Below, piece by piece: positions 36,713 to 45,159 of a stretch of 64,000 nucleotides of DNA. A program made the translations under genes and the position numbers. Every line of letters starts with the position of its first letter. Position 1 is the stretch's first letter. The notes below the pieces were generated by a model. That model worked only from the letters and a program-made list of their open reading frames with translations. It was not told where the DNA came from and did no database searches. The stretch is from positions 1 to 64,000 of the forward strand of contig NZ_FTNY01000004.1 of NCBI RefSeq assembly GCF_900156575.1. The letters are read 5' to 3'. The DNA comes from Chryseobacterium shigense (lineage in GTDB: Bacteria; Bacteroidota; Bacteroidia; Flavobacteriales; Weeksellaceae).

Positions 36713-37672
36713 TCAAACTCCCGGGATTGTTATTTTCTTAGGATTATTCTGATCATACAGGATCTCTATCGTGCCTTGCTGTGGGATCGATGCTAAATCG
36801 AGAAGCCTCACAATCTTTTTGTAAACGGTGATATGTTCAATGCCTTTAGCATCTTTGAAGCTCACCTGAAATATCAATTGTGGCTGATCATTCACGGTAA
36901 GTCCGGTTTGGCTTACACTGATAATCTGTGCCTGTGCATTTCTTCCGGCAAATAGAATACGTTCTTCTTTTTTATTTTTTACAAATTTCCCTACGATTTG
37001 TTTATAGACTAAGATCGTGAGCAAAAACATGACTCCACTAAAAATAACAGGATGCATAAAGGTGAGAAACCTCCATCCGAAATCAAATGATTCCCTGAGA
37101 TAAAAGTAGCTGTAAAGACCGATTACATACACTATCATGAAGACAATAAATACGATCCTTAAGATCATATTTTTAATTTTAAATTTGGTCTGTACACCGC
37201 TCAGAATAAAATAAGGTTCTTTCGACGTATCAGGATTCAGAAGGACTTGAATGGTTTTTCCCACCTCAAATCTTTTTTCCTGTGGTTTTGTATCATAAAA
37301 CATCATTTCATGCCGGATCATTATATTGCTCAGATTCTTAAAGGAAAGCACAATATGAATCATATTGATATTCTTTCTGGCATCATACTGCACAAGTTTG
37401 TAATCTATAATTTCAGCCTCTCTCGGAAGACCGTTCTGTGCCATATGAGTAATCGTATTTTTCTCCTGAAAGGTATTAATGAAAAGGTTCTTAATAAAAA
37501 ACAGGAGAACATAAAGCCATATCAGCAAAGAAAAACCGAGATATACATAGCTCACGGCAGGTGTATTTCTCGGTTCAGTTGTGATCTCCGAAGTCATCAT
37601 ATAGATAAATATCGGAAACGGTATGCAGAAAACAAGCATATAAAGCGTCCAGAAAATGATCATAAATTTCAT
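36713..37672 (-). CDS. hypothetical membrane protein, DUF3592-like
   Basis: 319 residues with four membrane segments, in two pairs: about 4-26 and 45-64, then about 168-190 and 204-226. After each pair comes a beta-rich soluble domain (about 80-165 and 235-319). The second has QPQLIFQVSFKDAKGIEHITVYKKIV and ends EILYDQNNPKKITIPGV, like DUF3592 modules. The two halves look like an internal duplication. Function unknown. Confidence 0.65.
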   Translation of the reverse strand: MKFMIIFWTLYMLVFCIPFPIFIYMMTSEITTEPRNTPAVSYVYLGFSLLIWLYVLLFFIKNLFINTFQEKNTITHMAQNGLPREAEIIDYKLVQYDARKNINMIHIVLSFKNLSNIMIRHEMMFYDTKPQEKRFEVGKTIQVLLNPDTSKEPYFILSGVQTKFKIKNMILRIVFIVFMIVYVIGLYSYFYLRESFDFGWRFLTFMHPVIFSGVMFLLTILVYKQIVGKFVKNKKEERILFAGRNAQAQIISVSQTGLTVNDQPQLIFQVSFKDAKGIEHITVYKKIVRLLDLASIPQQGTIEILYDQNNPKKITIPGV

Positions 37673-37734
37673 AACTGTTATTTTGCGGTGCGTGATAAAG
37701 TTATGATATTATTATTTAACGGGCCTTCTCTCTA

Positions 37735-38748
37735 TTATACTTCTTTTTCAAAATAAAGTCTGTAGTATTTGCCTTTGTCATCCTCTCCCATTTCCAGTTT
37801 CTGTCGGTCACCGTGGATATAAATATGGAAGTTTTTATCAAGTTTGATGATGCTTTTGAAATGACGTTGGGTTTTCTTCACTGCGGCTTCACTGATGGGG
37901 AATTCTTCAGCGATATTCACCTGCATATCCTGCTCGTAATCGGTTTTGAAATTCACGAAACTTTCAATAACGTGTTCGTCTCCTAATACTTCAGTTGCAA
38001 ATTCATCCAGCTTAAATTCTTCTTTTTCCTTGAAGAAATTGATGGATTTATTTAAGAAATCGGCCTGATCTGCTTTGGACACTTCAAATTCCTGTGGAAG
38101 CTGTTTGGTGATATAGTCTTTGTAAACCATCAAAGCTTCCTGAGTGTGGAAATATTCGTCGTCACGCTGTTTTACTTTCAGGAAATCTTCAAACCAGTAA
38201 TACATATCTCCGTTTTTGTTGTTGTCAACCACGGAAAGTACATAACCGGTTTCTTTGTTATTGTTGTAGATCAAAGCTGCTTTGTCAATCTTAGACAAAC
38301 CGATTCCCTGATCTTTTTCGATATCAAAAGTTTCTTCCTGAGGAGAAATTTTAAGGAAAGATTCTCTCTTTTCTGTCTTAAAGATTCCAATCTTATCTAC
38401 TTTATCCGGACGGTCGCTTTCTTCTTCAAAAAGCACGATAAACAATTCTCCGCCCTGAACTCTCGGGTTCTCCGCTGCTTCAAAAAGGTGTTTGGCAATA
38501 TTTTCAGATTCCCAAAGGAATTTCGATTTATCCTCAAAAATCTCGGACACCGAACTGTAGACCGGATTATTGACCAAATATGTATCGCTGTAAAAATTGA
38601 AGGTCTCTTCTGATTTAAAAGAACCTAAAAAATAATCTTCCAGCAGCTCTGCCATTCCTTCTTCCAGCTTCAGCTCTTCCTGAGAAAGCGTTAAAGATTC
38701 TCCATTGATTTTATTTCCTACTCTGTGTACTATAATTTTTGAAAACAT
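37735..38748 (-). CDS. nucleoid-associated protein, NdpA/YejK family
   Basis: 337 residues from ATG 38748, the point where family sequences begin (MFSKIIVHRVGNK). Longer in-frame starts at 38781 and 38838 add non-conserved residues. No signal peptide, acidic, with late conserved strands KLDKNFHIYIHGDRQKLEMGED and YYRLYFEKEV. Members are associated with the nucleoid and their exact role is unclear. Confidence 0.75.
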   Translation of the reverse strand: MFSKIIVHRVGNKINGESLTLSQEELKLEEGMAELLEDYFLGSFKSEETFNFYSDTYLVNNPVYSSVSEIFEDKSKFLWESENIAKHLFEAAENPRVQGGELFIVLFEEESDRPDKVDKIGIFKTEKRESFLKISPQEETFDIEKDQGIGLSKIDKAALIYNNNKETGYVLSVVDNNKNGDMYYWFEDFLKVKQRDDEYFHTQEALMVYKDYITKQLPQEFEVSKADQADFLNKSINFFKEKEEFKLDEFATEVLGDEHVIESFVNFKTDYEQDMQVNIAEEFPISEAAVKKTQRHFKSIIKLDKNFHIYIHGDRQKLEMGEDDKGKYYRLYFEKEV

Positions 38749-38943
38749 GTCCTGAATAATTTGGAGTGCAAAGATATTCATTCTATCCTTTCTATCATAC
38801 AAATAAAAAATACCTGAAAAGTATATTGGTGAGAACACCGTATCTTTGACTGGAAATAGTGAGTGATTATTTTTATCTTGTATTGGATCTTTTTTTTAAT
38901 AAAACGATGATTTAATTACCCTCTGTTTTCGAATAGTACCGAG

Positions 38944-39810
38944 TTGAAGAAAAACATTAAAAATATCAGATTCAATCATGAGAAAGCACCGTACGGATGT
39001 GAAGTACTGGAGCTGGATGATTTATTAAAAAAAATTTCCACCTTCACTTATTTCGGCAAAACAGAACGAATCCATTTTTTCATAGTCATGATTATTACAG
39101 AAGGAAAAGGAAAGCATTTTGTAGATTTTAAGGAATACCAGCTGGAAAAAGGAACGATTCTGTTTATCGCTCCCGGTCAGATTCAAGCCTATGAAACGAC
39201 GCCTCAATATAAAGGATATATGCTCCTATTTGCTGAGCATTTTTTCCGTAAACAGGCCAACGAACTTAGTTTTCTGAATCAGTCCTCCCTATTTGATACC
39301 ACTTTATCCAATGCCCTGGTAAAACCTGATCCGGAAACGTTTTGCCAAATGATTCAGCTTTTACTTTTATTGATGAAAGAAATTTCATCCCATTATACCT
39401 TTTCGAAGGAAGAAAGCCTCCAAAAGCTGACCAGTTTATTTCTTATTTACTCCGAAAGGCAAAAACAGATGGATAATAAAAGTATTCCCAACCACCACTA
39501 TTTGTCCCAATACTATCACTTCAAACAATTACTCGAACAGCATTTCCTGAAAGAACGCAGTGTAGATTTCTATGCATCGCTAATGGCCATTACTCCCAAA
39601 ACACTCAACAGGATTACCCGGTCTGCTATTCAGAAATCTGCAAAACAATTCATTGACAACAGGGTTATCATCGAGATGAAACGTCTTTTGTTATTTGAAA
39701 GACTAAGCATCAAAGAAATAGCTTATGCCCTAAATTTCAATGAACCTACGAACCTCATCAAGTATTTTAAAAAGCATACAGGACAGACACCTACAACATA
39801 TAAAGAATAG
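38944..39810 (+). CDS. AraC family transcriptional regulator (TTG start)
   Basis: 288 residues. An N-terminal cupin-like ligand domain (about 40-150, KGTILFIAPGQIQAYE) is followed by a C-terminal pair of helix-turn-helix motifs (about 195-288; SLMAITPKTLNRITRS then SIKEIAYALNFNEPTNLIKYFKKHTGQTPT). The frame opens with TTG; an in-frame TGA lies 12 codons upstream and no ATG intervenes, so TTG is the likely start. Target unknown. It is the nearest transcription factor to the cytolysin-like locus on the same strand. Confidence 0.85.
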   Translation: MKKNIKNIRFNHEKAPYGCEVLELDDLLKKISTFTYFGKTERIHFFIVMIITEGKGKHFVDFKEYQLEKGTILFIAPGQIQAYETTPQYKGYMLLFAEHFFRKQANELSFLNQSSLFDTTLSNALVKPDPETFCQMIQLLLLLMKEISSHYTFSKEESLQKLTSLFLIYSERQKQMDNKSIPNHHYLSQYYHFKQLLEQHFLKERSVDFYASLMAITPKTLNRITRSAIQKSAKQFIDNRVIIEMKRLLLFERLSIKEIAYALNFNEPTNLIKYFKKHTGQTPTTYKE

Positions 39811-40258
39811 AAGTGTCCGTTTTTTATCATTTTTTGTCTGCTTTAAACCTTTTATGATTCCCGCTAATAATACATCTTTGTATTCATAATATCCCAATGA
39901 AATTATTTCTGATTTAAAAACACAATTTATATAAATCCGGGGTGTTATAAAACTTCATACAAACTGATTGCAGGTCTTCAACATAAGCTTGCGGGAAGGT
40001 AAAAACACAAACGAAAGCTGTCTTTAACATGGAGACAGCTTTTATTGTTTCAGGTACGACTTTGGATACCTGCTTTTATCATATTCCATATTTTCAGTAA
40101 AGGCCTGTCTCATTTTGATAGCAACCTTATCATTTTGACATGTTTTTTAAACAATAAAATTTCAGCAAAAACAAAATAACTAATTGATATACTGTTAATT
40201 ATAAAGATTCAATTCTCAAAGGAACGCCATTCGCATCATCATCTTCAAAACCTACCCA
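39811..40258. other. gap after AraC regulator
   Basis: No gene seen. A hairpin lies at 40014-40045; the remainder is AT-rich and should hold the promoter of the first small-peptide cassette. Confidence 0.4.
40014..40045 (+). terminator. hairpin after araC-like gene
   Basis: 10-base arms AAAGCTGTCT/AGACAGCTTT, 9-base loop, short T-rich tail. It lies about 200 bases after the regulator stop. Confidence 0.55.
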
Positions 40259-40420
40259 ATGGACTTGAAGACTTTAAACCGCATAGACAAGCTAAGAAGA
40301 TTAAAAAGCAGAGGACCCGCGACTCCAAAGTGGCTAAAACCTTATCATGTAATTCTTATGGCTTTTCTTACGGTCTTCGTATTTGGAGCAATTATTAAAC
40401 TTTTAGAACAAAATCATTAA
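40259..40420 (+). CDS. small membrane peptide, cassette 1
   Basis: 53 residues. A basic head (KLRRLKSRG, PKWLKPYH) is followed by one membrane segment (about 31-46, ILMAFLTVFVFGAI) and a short tail. It lies 4 bases before the 118-residue gene, and the arrangement is repeated at 40862-40993. Family unknown; the positive-inside rule suggests a cytoplasmic N-terminus. Confidence 0.65.
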   Translation: MDLKTLNRIDKLRRLKSRGPATPKWLKPYHVILMAFLTVFVFGAIIKLLEQNH

Positions 40421-40424
40421 TTAT

Positions 40425-40781
40425 ATGAACTATTCAGAAGCCGTGCAGGAAATTACAGAAGTGATTCCTGACTTTGAAAATGAACTTACGAAAACAACAC
40501 CACAAAACTCTTACAGTGTGATCCGAACTTTCACGGAACGTATCAAGCATATGATCCGCCAGAATGACAGAAATGTTTTATTCAAAAGTCTCCAGAAGAT
40601 GGACAAAATTTACACCTGTGGAGATATCGCTTTAAAAAATGCTGTGGAAGGAATTTTCATCTATTCACTGGACAATTTTACTGCTTTTTGCAGTGGCGAA
40701 TACCGGAAAGTGATCTTTAGTCACATCTCAAAGGACTTGCAACAAACCTATTCAAGACAGATTTACACTCATGGTATTTAA
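40425..40781 (+). CDS. small soluble protein, cassette 1 (DUF7674-like)
   Basis: 118 residues, helical, no signal. It shares a pattern with the gene at 41042: LxxMDxIYxxGDxxxKxAVExxFxYSLxxF. I believe it belongs with the small Bacteroidota family labelled DUF7674, but I cannot confirm this. It follows the cassette 1 membrane peptide by 4 bases, so the pair is probably co-translated. Confidence 0.65.
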   Translation: MNYSEAVQEITEVIPDFENELTKTTPQNSYSVIRTFTERIKHMIRQNDRNVLFKSLQKMDKIYTCGDIALKNAVEGIFIYSLDNFTAFCSGEYRKVIFSHISKDLQQTYSRQIYTHGI

Positions 40782-40861
40782 AGTTTTGTTACATTTTTCA
40801 TCTGTTTCGTTACAAAAACAAATTTTGCATAAAAATTAAAACTACTCAAATTCAACAAGTT

Positions 40862-40993
40862 ATGAAATCAAAGATAAGAAGAATATCCGACTGGAAAACA
40901 TGGAAAACCACGACCAACAGGCACAATACAGAGGTTTTACTTACTCACATCGCTGTGATTATAGGGGTTTTTATTTTTGCGGCCATGCTGTAA
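40862..40993 (+). CDS. small membrane peptide, cassette 2
   Basis: 43 residues. A basic head (KSKIRRISDWKTWK) then a membrane segment (about 28-43, THIAVIIGVFIFAAML) ending at the stop. Like the 40259 peptide it has basic N-terminus plus single TM and is followed by a member of the same soluble family, here after a 48-base gap. Confidence 0.6.
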   Translation: MKSKIRRISDWKTWKTTTNRHNTEVLLTHIAVIIGVFIFAAML

Positions 40994-41041
40994 ATTTTGG
41001 TACACATTTGGCTGCAATATAAATACTGAAAAATATTAGTT

Positions 41042-41437
41042 ATGATGAAAGTACAAATGCAAGCTATTAATAAAAAGATAGCCGTTGAATACTTAAAATT
41101 TTTCTACCCACCACTCCGAAAGGAAATCACACAGTTATCTGTGCAGGAAAACTTTGCCGGCATTATCCAGGCTACGATCAATTATTTAAAGGATATGCTG
41201 CAGGAATCGAAAATCTACATCGTAGCCCATCACATCAAACTGATGGACTGGATCTACAGAAACGGTGATTCTTATGTAAGAACCGTGATCGAAAATCTGT
41301 TTGTAAGATCATTGGAAAGCTTTAAAAAGCATTCTAAAATCCAGCAATGGAAGCTTCTTTATCAGAACATGCCTGATAATTTTCAGCTTATTTATAATGA
41401 GCAGCAGAAACAGGACGAGATCTTTTTCGGTAAGTAA
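41042..41437 (+). CDS. small soluble protein, cassette 2 (DUF7674-like)
   Basis: 131 residues, helical, no signal. The core LMDWIYRNGDSYVRTVIENLFVRSLESF aligns with LQKMDKIYTCGDIALKNAVEGIFIYSLDNF-type residues of the 40425 protein, so the two are paralogs. ATG 41042 or the next Met (41045) may be the start. A terminator follows at 41463. Confidence 0.65.
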   Translation: MMKVQMQAINKKIAVEYLKFFYPPLRKEITQLSVQENFAGIIQATINYLKDMLQESKIYIVAHHIKLMDWIYRNGDSYVRTVIENLFVRSLESFKKHSKIQQWKLLYQNMPDNFQLIYNEQQKQDEIFFGK

Positions 41438-41462
41438 AAAATAATTTAATTTGTAAATAGGG

Positions 41463-41498
41463 CTCCTCAGGCATTTTGGTCTGGGGAGTTTTTTATTT
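41463..41498 (+). terminator. terminator after cassette 2
   Basis: Imperfect stem CTCCTCAG/CTGGGGAG with a T-run at 41489-41494. Confidence 0.7.
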
Positions 41499-41617
41499 TT
41501 TAAACGTCAAAGTATTAATTTTCAATACTACAACTTCTCAATCTTCAATTACTCTATAGCGTAAAAAGGAATCCCCCTATTCTTTACTATGCATCACAAC
41601 TATTTTATTAAATTATA

Positions 41618-41636
41618 TTTCACCATATGGTGTAAA
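41618..41636. promoter_or_regulatory. operator-like palindrome 1
   Basis: TTTCACCATATGGTGTAAA, with arms TTTCAC/GTGTAAA around 6 bases. It overlaps the -33 region of the 41642-41649 promoter. An equivalent site lies at 42469-42487 in front of the cytolysin-like operon, at the same distance from its -7 box. Confidence 0.7.
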
Positions 41637-41641
41637 ATATA

Positions 41642-41649
41642 TACTTTTG
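41642..41649 (+). promoter_or_regulatory. -7 box of the 41663 lipoprotein promoter
   Basis: TACTTTTG, 13 bases before the ATG; the operator-like palindrome sits just upstream where the -33 box should be. Confidence 0.6.
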
Positions 41650-41662
41650 CAAAAATTATCCT

Positions 41663-42262
41663 ATGAAATACTTTTCGCTACTTATTCTTGCGACGTTACC
41701 GATGATCTCATGCAGTGGAAATGACGATGCAGTAGCTGAAAATATACTGCCTGCAGAAAAGCAGGTGTATACTTTTGAATATAAAAATTACACTGTACAA
41801 GGGATCTCAGCCTATAAAGGCCCGTCAGGTCAAAAAACCGCTCCCTCAGAATCTTATCTGAGCACCTATTGGAGTACCTATCAGGAACCGGCGTGGAAGA
41901 AGATAAGTTTAGATCTGAAAAACAATTCTTTACAGTTGATCTCTGGAACATCTTCAGATATCACTTATGCCGTGAAGATTGAAAAAGATTCTGTATTTAT
42001 CAGTGAAAACAATGAGCAGACTTTTGCAGGGATTTTTAACAGAAATGAATCTTCTTTTACGCTGAAAAGGTCGTTCCGTTATGTTAAAAAGATGCCACGA
42101 GACTCGAATAGTGCTCTGACCATTTCCCAGAAAGCTGTTTTCGGAATGACCGCTTATCAGGATATTTTCGGGAATAATGTTTTCAGCAGTCCATCAGAAA
42201 TGACTGTAAACGGAGATGATATTCTTTGGTCAAACATTGATTATCACTACAAAAACTTATAA
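41663..42262 (+). CDS. lipoprotein co-regulated with cytolysin-like pair
   Basis: 199 residues. Signal peptide with lipobox MISC (acylated C17), then a polar beta-rich domain rich in Ser, Asn and aromatic residues (KKISLDLKNNSLQLISGTSSDITYAVKIE). I do not recognise a family. It carries the same operator palindrome and promoter layout as the cytolysin-like operon that begins 255 bases downstream, but has its own terminator. Inference: an accessory factor, such as a chaperone, inhibitor, receptor or immunity lipoprotein. No direct evidence for any of these. Confidence 0.7.
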   Translation: MKYFSLLILATLPMISCSGNDDAVAENILPAEKQVYTFEYKNYTVQGISAYKGPSGQKTAPSESYLSTYWSTYQEPAWKKISLDLKNNSLQLISGTSSDITYAVKIEKDSVFISENNEQTFAGIFNRNESSFTLKRSFRYVKKMPRDSNSALTISQKAVFGMTAYQDIFGNNVFSSPSEMTVNGDDILWSNIDYHYKNL

Positions 42263-42331
42263 CAAATTTTGACGATGTGTACTCAGGTCACAGAAATATC
42301 CTTTTATACATTTACTTGATCTGAGAACAGC

Positions 42332-42362
42332 CTCCCCTAACTATCACGTTTGGGGAGTTTTT
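42332..42362 (+). terminator. terminator after the 41663 lipoprotein
   Basis: Stem CTCCCC(T)AA/TTTGGGGAG followed by TTTTT, 70 bases after the stop codon. Confidence 0.75.
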
Positions 42363-42468
42363 ATATAATTTTTATCACTATACAGAGAACTATTATAATT
42401 AAAATCAATCAGTTATATTAAATTAATCTTTTGTTAATAGTGGTTAACAAAGATTTAATCATAATATA

Positions 42469-42487
42469 TTTCACCACAATGTGTAAA
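42469..42487. promoter_or_regulatory. operator-like palindrome 2
   Basis: TTTCACCACAATGTGTAAA. It keeps the arms of the site at 41618-41636, differs only in the central 6 bases, and sits the same 5 bases from its own -7 box. Confidence 0.7.
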
Positions 42488-42492
42488 AATTA

Positions 42493-42500
42493 TACTTTTA
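42493..42500 (+). promoter_or_regulatory. -7 box of cytolysin-like operon
   Basis: TACTTTTA, one base off TAnnTTTG, 17 bases before the ATG at 42518. Same context as the 41642 box (TATACTTTT). Confidence 0.55.
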
Positions 42501-42517
42501 GGATCTCAAATTAATTT

Positions 42518-43588
42518 ATGAAAAGAATCATTGTACCTATTGCGCTATTGGTTGTAGCGACTATTTCTTCCATCTCCTGTCGTCAGGATATCAACGAAGA
42601 AACAACAACTGTTTTAGAAGGAGGAAAAGCTTCGAAAGGAATCAATCCTGTTGTAAGTTTACCTTCTAAGTATTTAAATTATGATGAAGTATCTGTAGGA
42701 GGAAAGCAAGTGGCTTCCAAAACGACTACAGTCACTTTAAACAGCGATCAGATGGTGGTAACGTCACCGAACAAAACTTTTATTGGAGGAGTTTATAATT
42801 CCACGACTCTTGATAATCTTTCATACACTCCGATCTCTTATCCTGTAAAGCCGATCACGGTTTCTTATTCTTTCCCGTCTGACTTTATTGTAGATACGAT
42901 TGAAAAGCCAACGCTTTCGAGCATGAGATCTTCGATCTTCAAGGCAATGCAGAGTGCTAATTTCAGTGGTCAGCAGTCTCTGGCTTTTGATTACAACATC
43001 AAGCAGTTCTCGTATTACAGCGAACTTAAGATTGCATTTGGAGCTAACGTGAATATCGGAAGTATTTTCAGCATAGACATCAGCGGAAGCAATAATAAAG
43101 TAAAGAGAAATACAGGGATCTTCGCAAAGTTCACTCAGAAGAATTTCACCATCGATATGGATCTTCCGGATAATGGCAATATTTTTAAAAATGAATCTGA
43201 CCTGAACCTGGCAGCTTCTAAAAATCCGGTTTACATCAACTCTATCACCTACGGAAGACTGGGAATCATCTCTCTGGAATCTGATTATTCGTATAACGAA
43301 ACTGCGTTTGCTTTGAAAGCGGCATTAAATGCTAAAATGGTGAACGGATCGATCAGCATTGATGTTCAGAGTAAAAAAATTCTTGAAGAATCTGATCTGA
43401 AAGTGTACATCCTGGGAGGTATTGGTTCTGATGCAGTACAAGTGGTACAGGGCTACACAGGCTTTATCAACTTTATTGTGAACGGAGGTCAGTTTACGGC
43501 TAATGCTCCGGGAGTGCCAATTAACTTTACAGCGGCTCACGCAGGAGACAATTCAGTATACTACACTACGTTTACTGTAGATAAATAA
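42518..43588 (+). CDS. cholesterol-dependent-cytolysin-like protein, short form
   Basis: 356 residues. Lipoprotein-type signal peptide with C21. The body follows the CDC fold order: a domain-2 region (about 60-125), the pore-forming core with KQFSYYSELKIAFGANV (162-178), FAKFTQKNFTIDMDLP (202-217), the family hallmark YINSITYGRLG (239-249), a long helix, then YILGGIGSDAVQV (297-309) and PGVPINFTAAHAGDN. There is no C-terminal domain 4 and no undecapeptide, which suits the short class of the two-component CDC-like (CDCL) family known from Elizabethkingia. Two bases separate it from the long form, so they are one operon. Confidence 0.85.
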   Translation: MKRIIVPIALLVVATISSISCRQDINEETTTVLEGGKASKGINPVVSLPSKYLNYDEVSVGGKQVASKTTTVTLNSDQMVVTSPNKTFIGGVYNSTTLDNLSYTPISYPVKPITVSYSFPSDFIVDTIEKPTLSSMRSSIFKAMQSANFSGQQSLAFDYNIKQFSYYSELKIAFGANVNIGSIFSIDISGSNNKVKRNTGIFAKFTQKNFTIDMDLPDNGNIFKNESDLNLAASKNPVYINSITYGRLGIISLESDYSYNETAFALKAALNAKMVNGSISIDVQSKKILEESDLKVYILGGIGSDAVQVVQGYTGFINFIVNGGQFTANAPGVPINFTAAHAGDNSVYYTTFTVDK

Positions 43589-43590
43589 AC

Positions 43591-45063
43591 ATGAAAAAAT
43601 TAATATACCTAATGGCAGCTATTTCTATAGCTGCCTTACAAAGTTGTGCGAGTGAGCTTGAGGCCACTGCGGAAGCTCAGGAAATGACCCGCTCTCCCCA
43701 GCAGGTCGTCAATATTACTTCATTCGGAACTTATCCATCTGCTTTATCCGGTAAAAACAGAAGTAGACTTGCTAAAGGTGGTAATGCAGAAGAGTTTATA
43801 GAAACCAAGGAATTTGAGTCTTCAGAATCGATCGTCCTGCCTCACCTGCAGATGTATATTTTCCCGGGATCTCTGTTGAAAGGTAACTCTATCCAGAATA
43901 TGGATTTCAAGCCTATTACAGCCTCTGTAAAGCCTGTTACCGTTTCTATGTCTATTCCTGCTTTGAACAAAAAGACGGCATTTACTATAGACCAGCCTTC
44001 TTTATCCAAAACGAGACAACTGGTACAGGATTACATTCAGTCTGCAGATTTTACGCAGAACGGAACGCTGAGCTACAGTGTGGAACAGTTTACATCATAC
44101 GATGAGCTTAAGGTGGCTTTCGGATCGAATGTAAATACAAGGTCTTTATTTGGTAAAAATTCTTCCTCAACGAATATTGAAGAAGGGATGATTGCCAAAA
44201 GAACAGGATTCTATGTGAAATTTTACCAGACCTCTTTCACGCTCGATATGGATATTCCAGCCGGATCACTTGTGAATGACAATAATTTTGACAGTGGCGG
44301 TGTAGAACCTGTCTACGTGAACTCTATCTCTTACGGAAGAATGGGGGTTTTAACGATTGAAACGAATGAACTTGCGGAAACGGCAAGAACCACTATTAAT
44401 GAATCATTTAGTAAACTGTTTGTAAAAGGTGAAAGCTATCTGACTCAGGAAGAAAAGAATTTCCTGAACGGAGCTGACTTTAATCTTTACCTGATTGGTG
44501 GAAGTGGCGTTACCGCTGCACAATCTTTTAAGGGATATGAAGCTTTTGTGAATCACATCTCAAAGGGAACTTTCTCGAAAAGTCAGCCGGGTGTGCCGAT
44601 CTTCTGTACCTATTCTTATTTAAAGGATAATTCGCCCGTGAAGACTACGTTTAAATTTGATATTAAAAATCCACCGGTTTATGTAAAATTGGTGAAAGAA
44701 AATATAACCAGCGGACGTAACAGAAATGTGGACCTAAAACTGTATTTCTATTCCAGCAAGAGCCAGACCAATACGATTGCTCATCCAAGCATCCGCTTTG
44801 TGATCAACAAAATATCAAAAGTAGGGAGAAAAAATGGCGGCATGAATGGACCATGGACCTACACTACTACCAATGAGCCTATTATTCTTCAAAATGCCGG
44901 AATGAATATTAATATGAGTATTCCCAATCAGGTGCTGTCCCGTGAAAACGGGCCTTGTGTACCAAGAGGAAGATTCGGGTGTGAAGTGGTACCGATCTAC
45001 ACAGAAGATGTGGAATACAGCATCGCACCAAGTGATAAGTACAATTACCTTGTCATCGATTAA
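43591..45063 (+). CDS. cholesterol-dependent-cytolysin-like protein, long form
   Basis: 490 residues. Signal peptide with lipobox LQSC (C19). A long linker (about 20-80) is followed by the CDC core: EQFTSYDELKVAFGSNV (165-181), YVKFYQTSFTLDMDIP (208-223), VYVNSISYGRMG (241-252), LIGGSGVTAAQ (301-311) and PGVPIFCTYSYLKDNS. Unlike its neighbour, it continues into a beta-rich C-terminal domain (about 355-490) in the position of CDC domain 4. The ECTGLAWEWWR undecapeptide is missing, so cholesterol binding of the classical type is not expected. In the known family the long form binds the target and recruits the short form. Confidence 0.85.
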   Translation: MKKLIYLMAAISIAALQSCASELEATAEAQEMTRSPQQVVNITSFGTYPSALSGKNRSRLAKGGNAEEFIETKEFESSESIVLPHLQMYIFPGSLLKGNSIQNMDFKPITASVKPVTVSMSIPALNKKTAFTIDQPSLSKTRQLVQDYIQSADFTQNGTLSYSVEQFTSYDELKVAFGSNVNTRSLFGKNSSSTNIEEGMIAKRTGFYVKFYQTSFTLDMDIPAGSLVNDNNFDSGGVEPVYVNSISYGRMGVLTIETNELAETARTTINESFSKLFVKGESYLTQEEKNFLNGADFNLYLIGGSGVTAAQSFKGYEAFVNHISKGTFSKSQPGVPIFCTYSYLKDNSPVKTTFKFDIKNPPVYVKLVKENITSGRNRNVDLKLYFYSSKSQTNTIAHPSIRFVINKISKVGRKNGGMNGPWTYTTTNEPIILQNAGMNINMSIPNQVLSRENGPCVPRGRFGCEVVPIYTEDVEYSIAPSDKYNYLVID

Positions 45064-45123
45064 AAAATAAACTTTACAGATGTACGATCAGATTATAGAA
45101 TATTTTTGGTTTAATCTGAACAA

Positions 45124-45159
45124 GAACTCCCCGGATAGTGTCCGGGGAGTTCCTTTTTA
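45124..45159 (+). terminator. terminator after cytolysin-like operon
   Basis: 12-base perfect arms GAACTCCCCGGA/TCCGGGGAGTTC, 5-base loop, T-run at 45154-45158. It may also serve the convergent thioredoxin-like gene. Confidence 0.85.

Noticed and set aside
38938..38950. Frameshift or missing start in the AraC gene
   Set aside because: The frame is complete from a TTG. Nothing essential is missing at the N-terminus, so TTG initiation is the simpler reading.
42518..45063. Classical cholesterol-dependent cytolysins
   Set aside because: The undecapeptide ECTGLAWEWWR is missing in both, and the short protein has no domain 4, so CDC-like pair is the better call.
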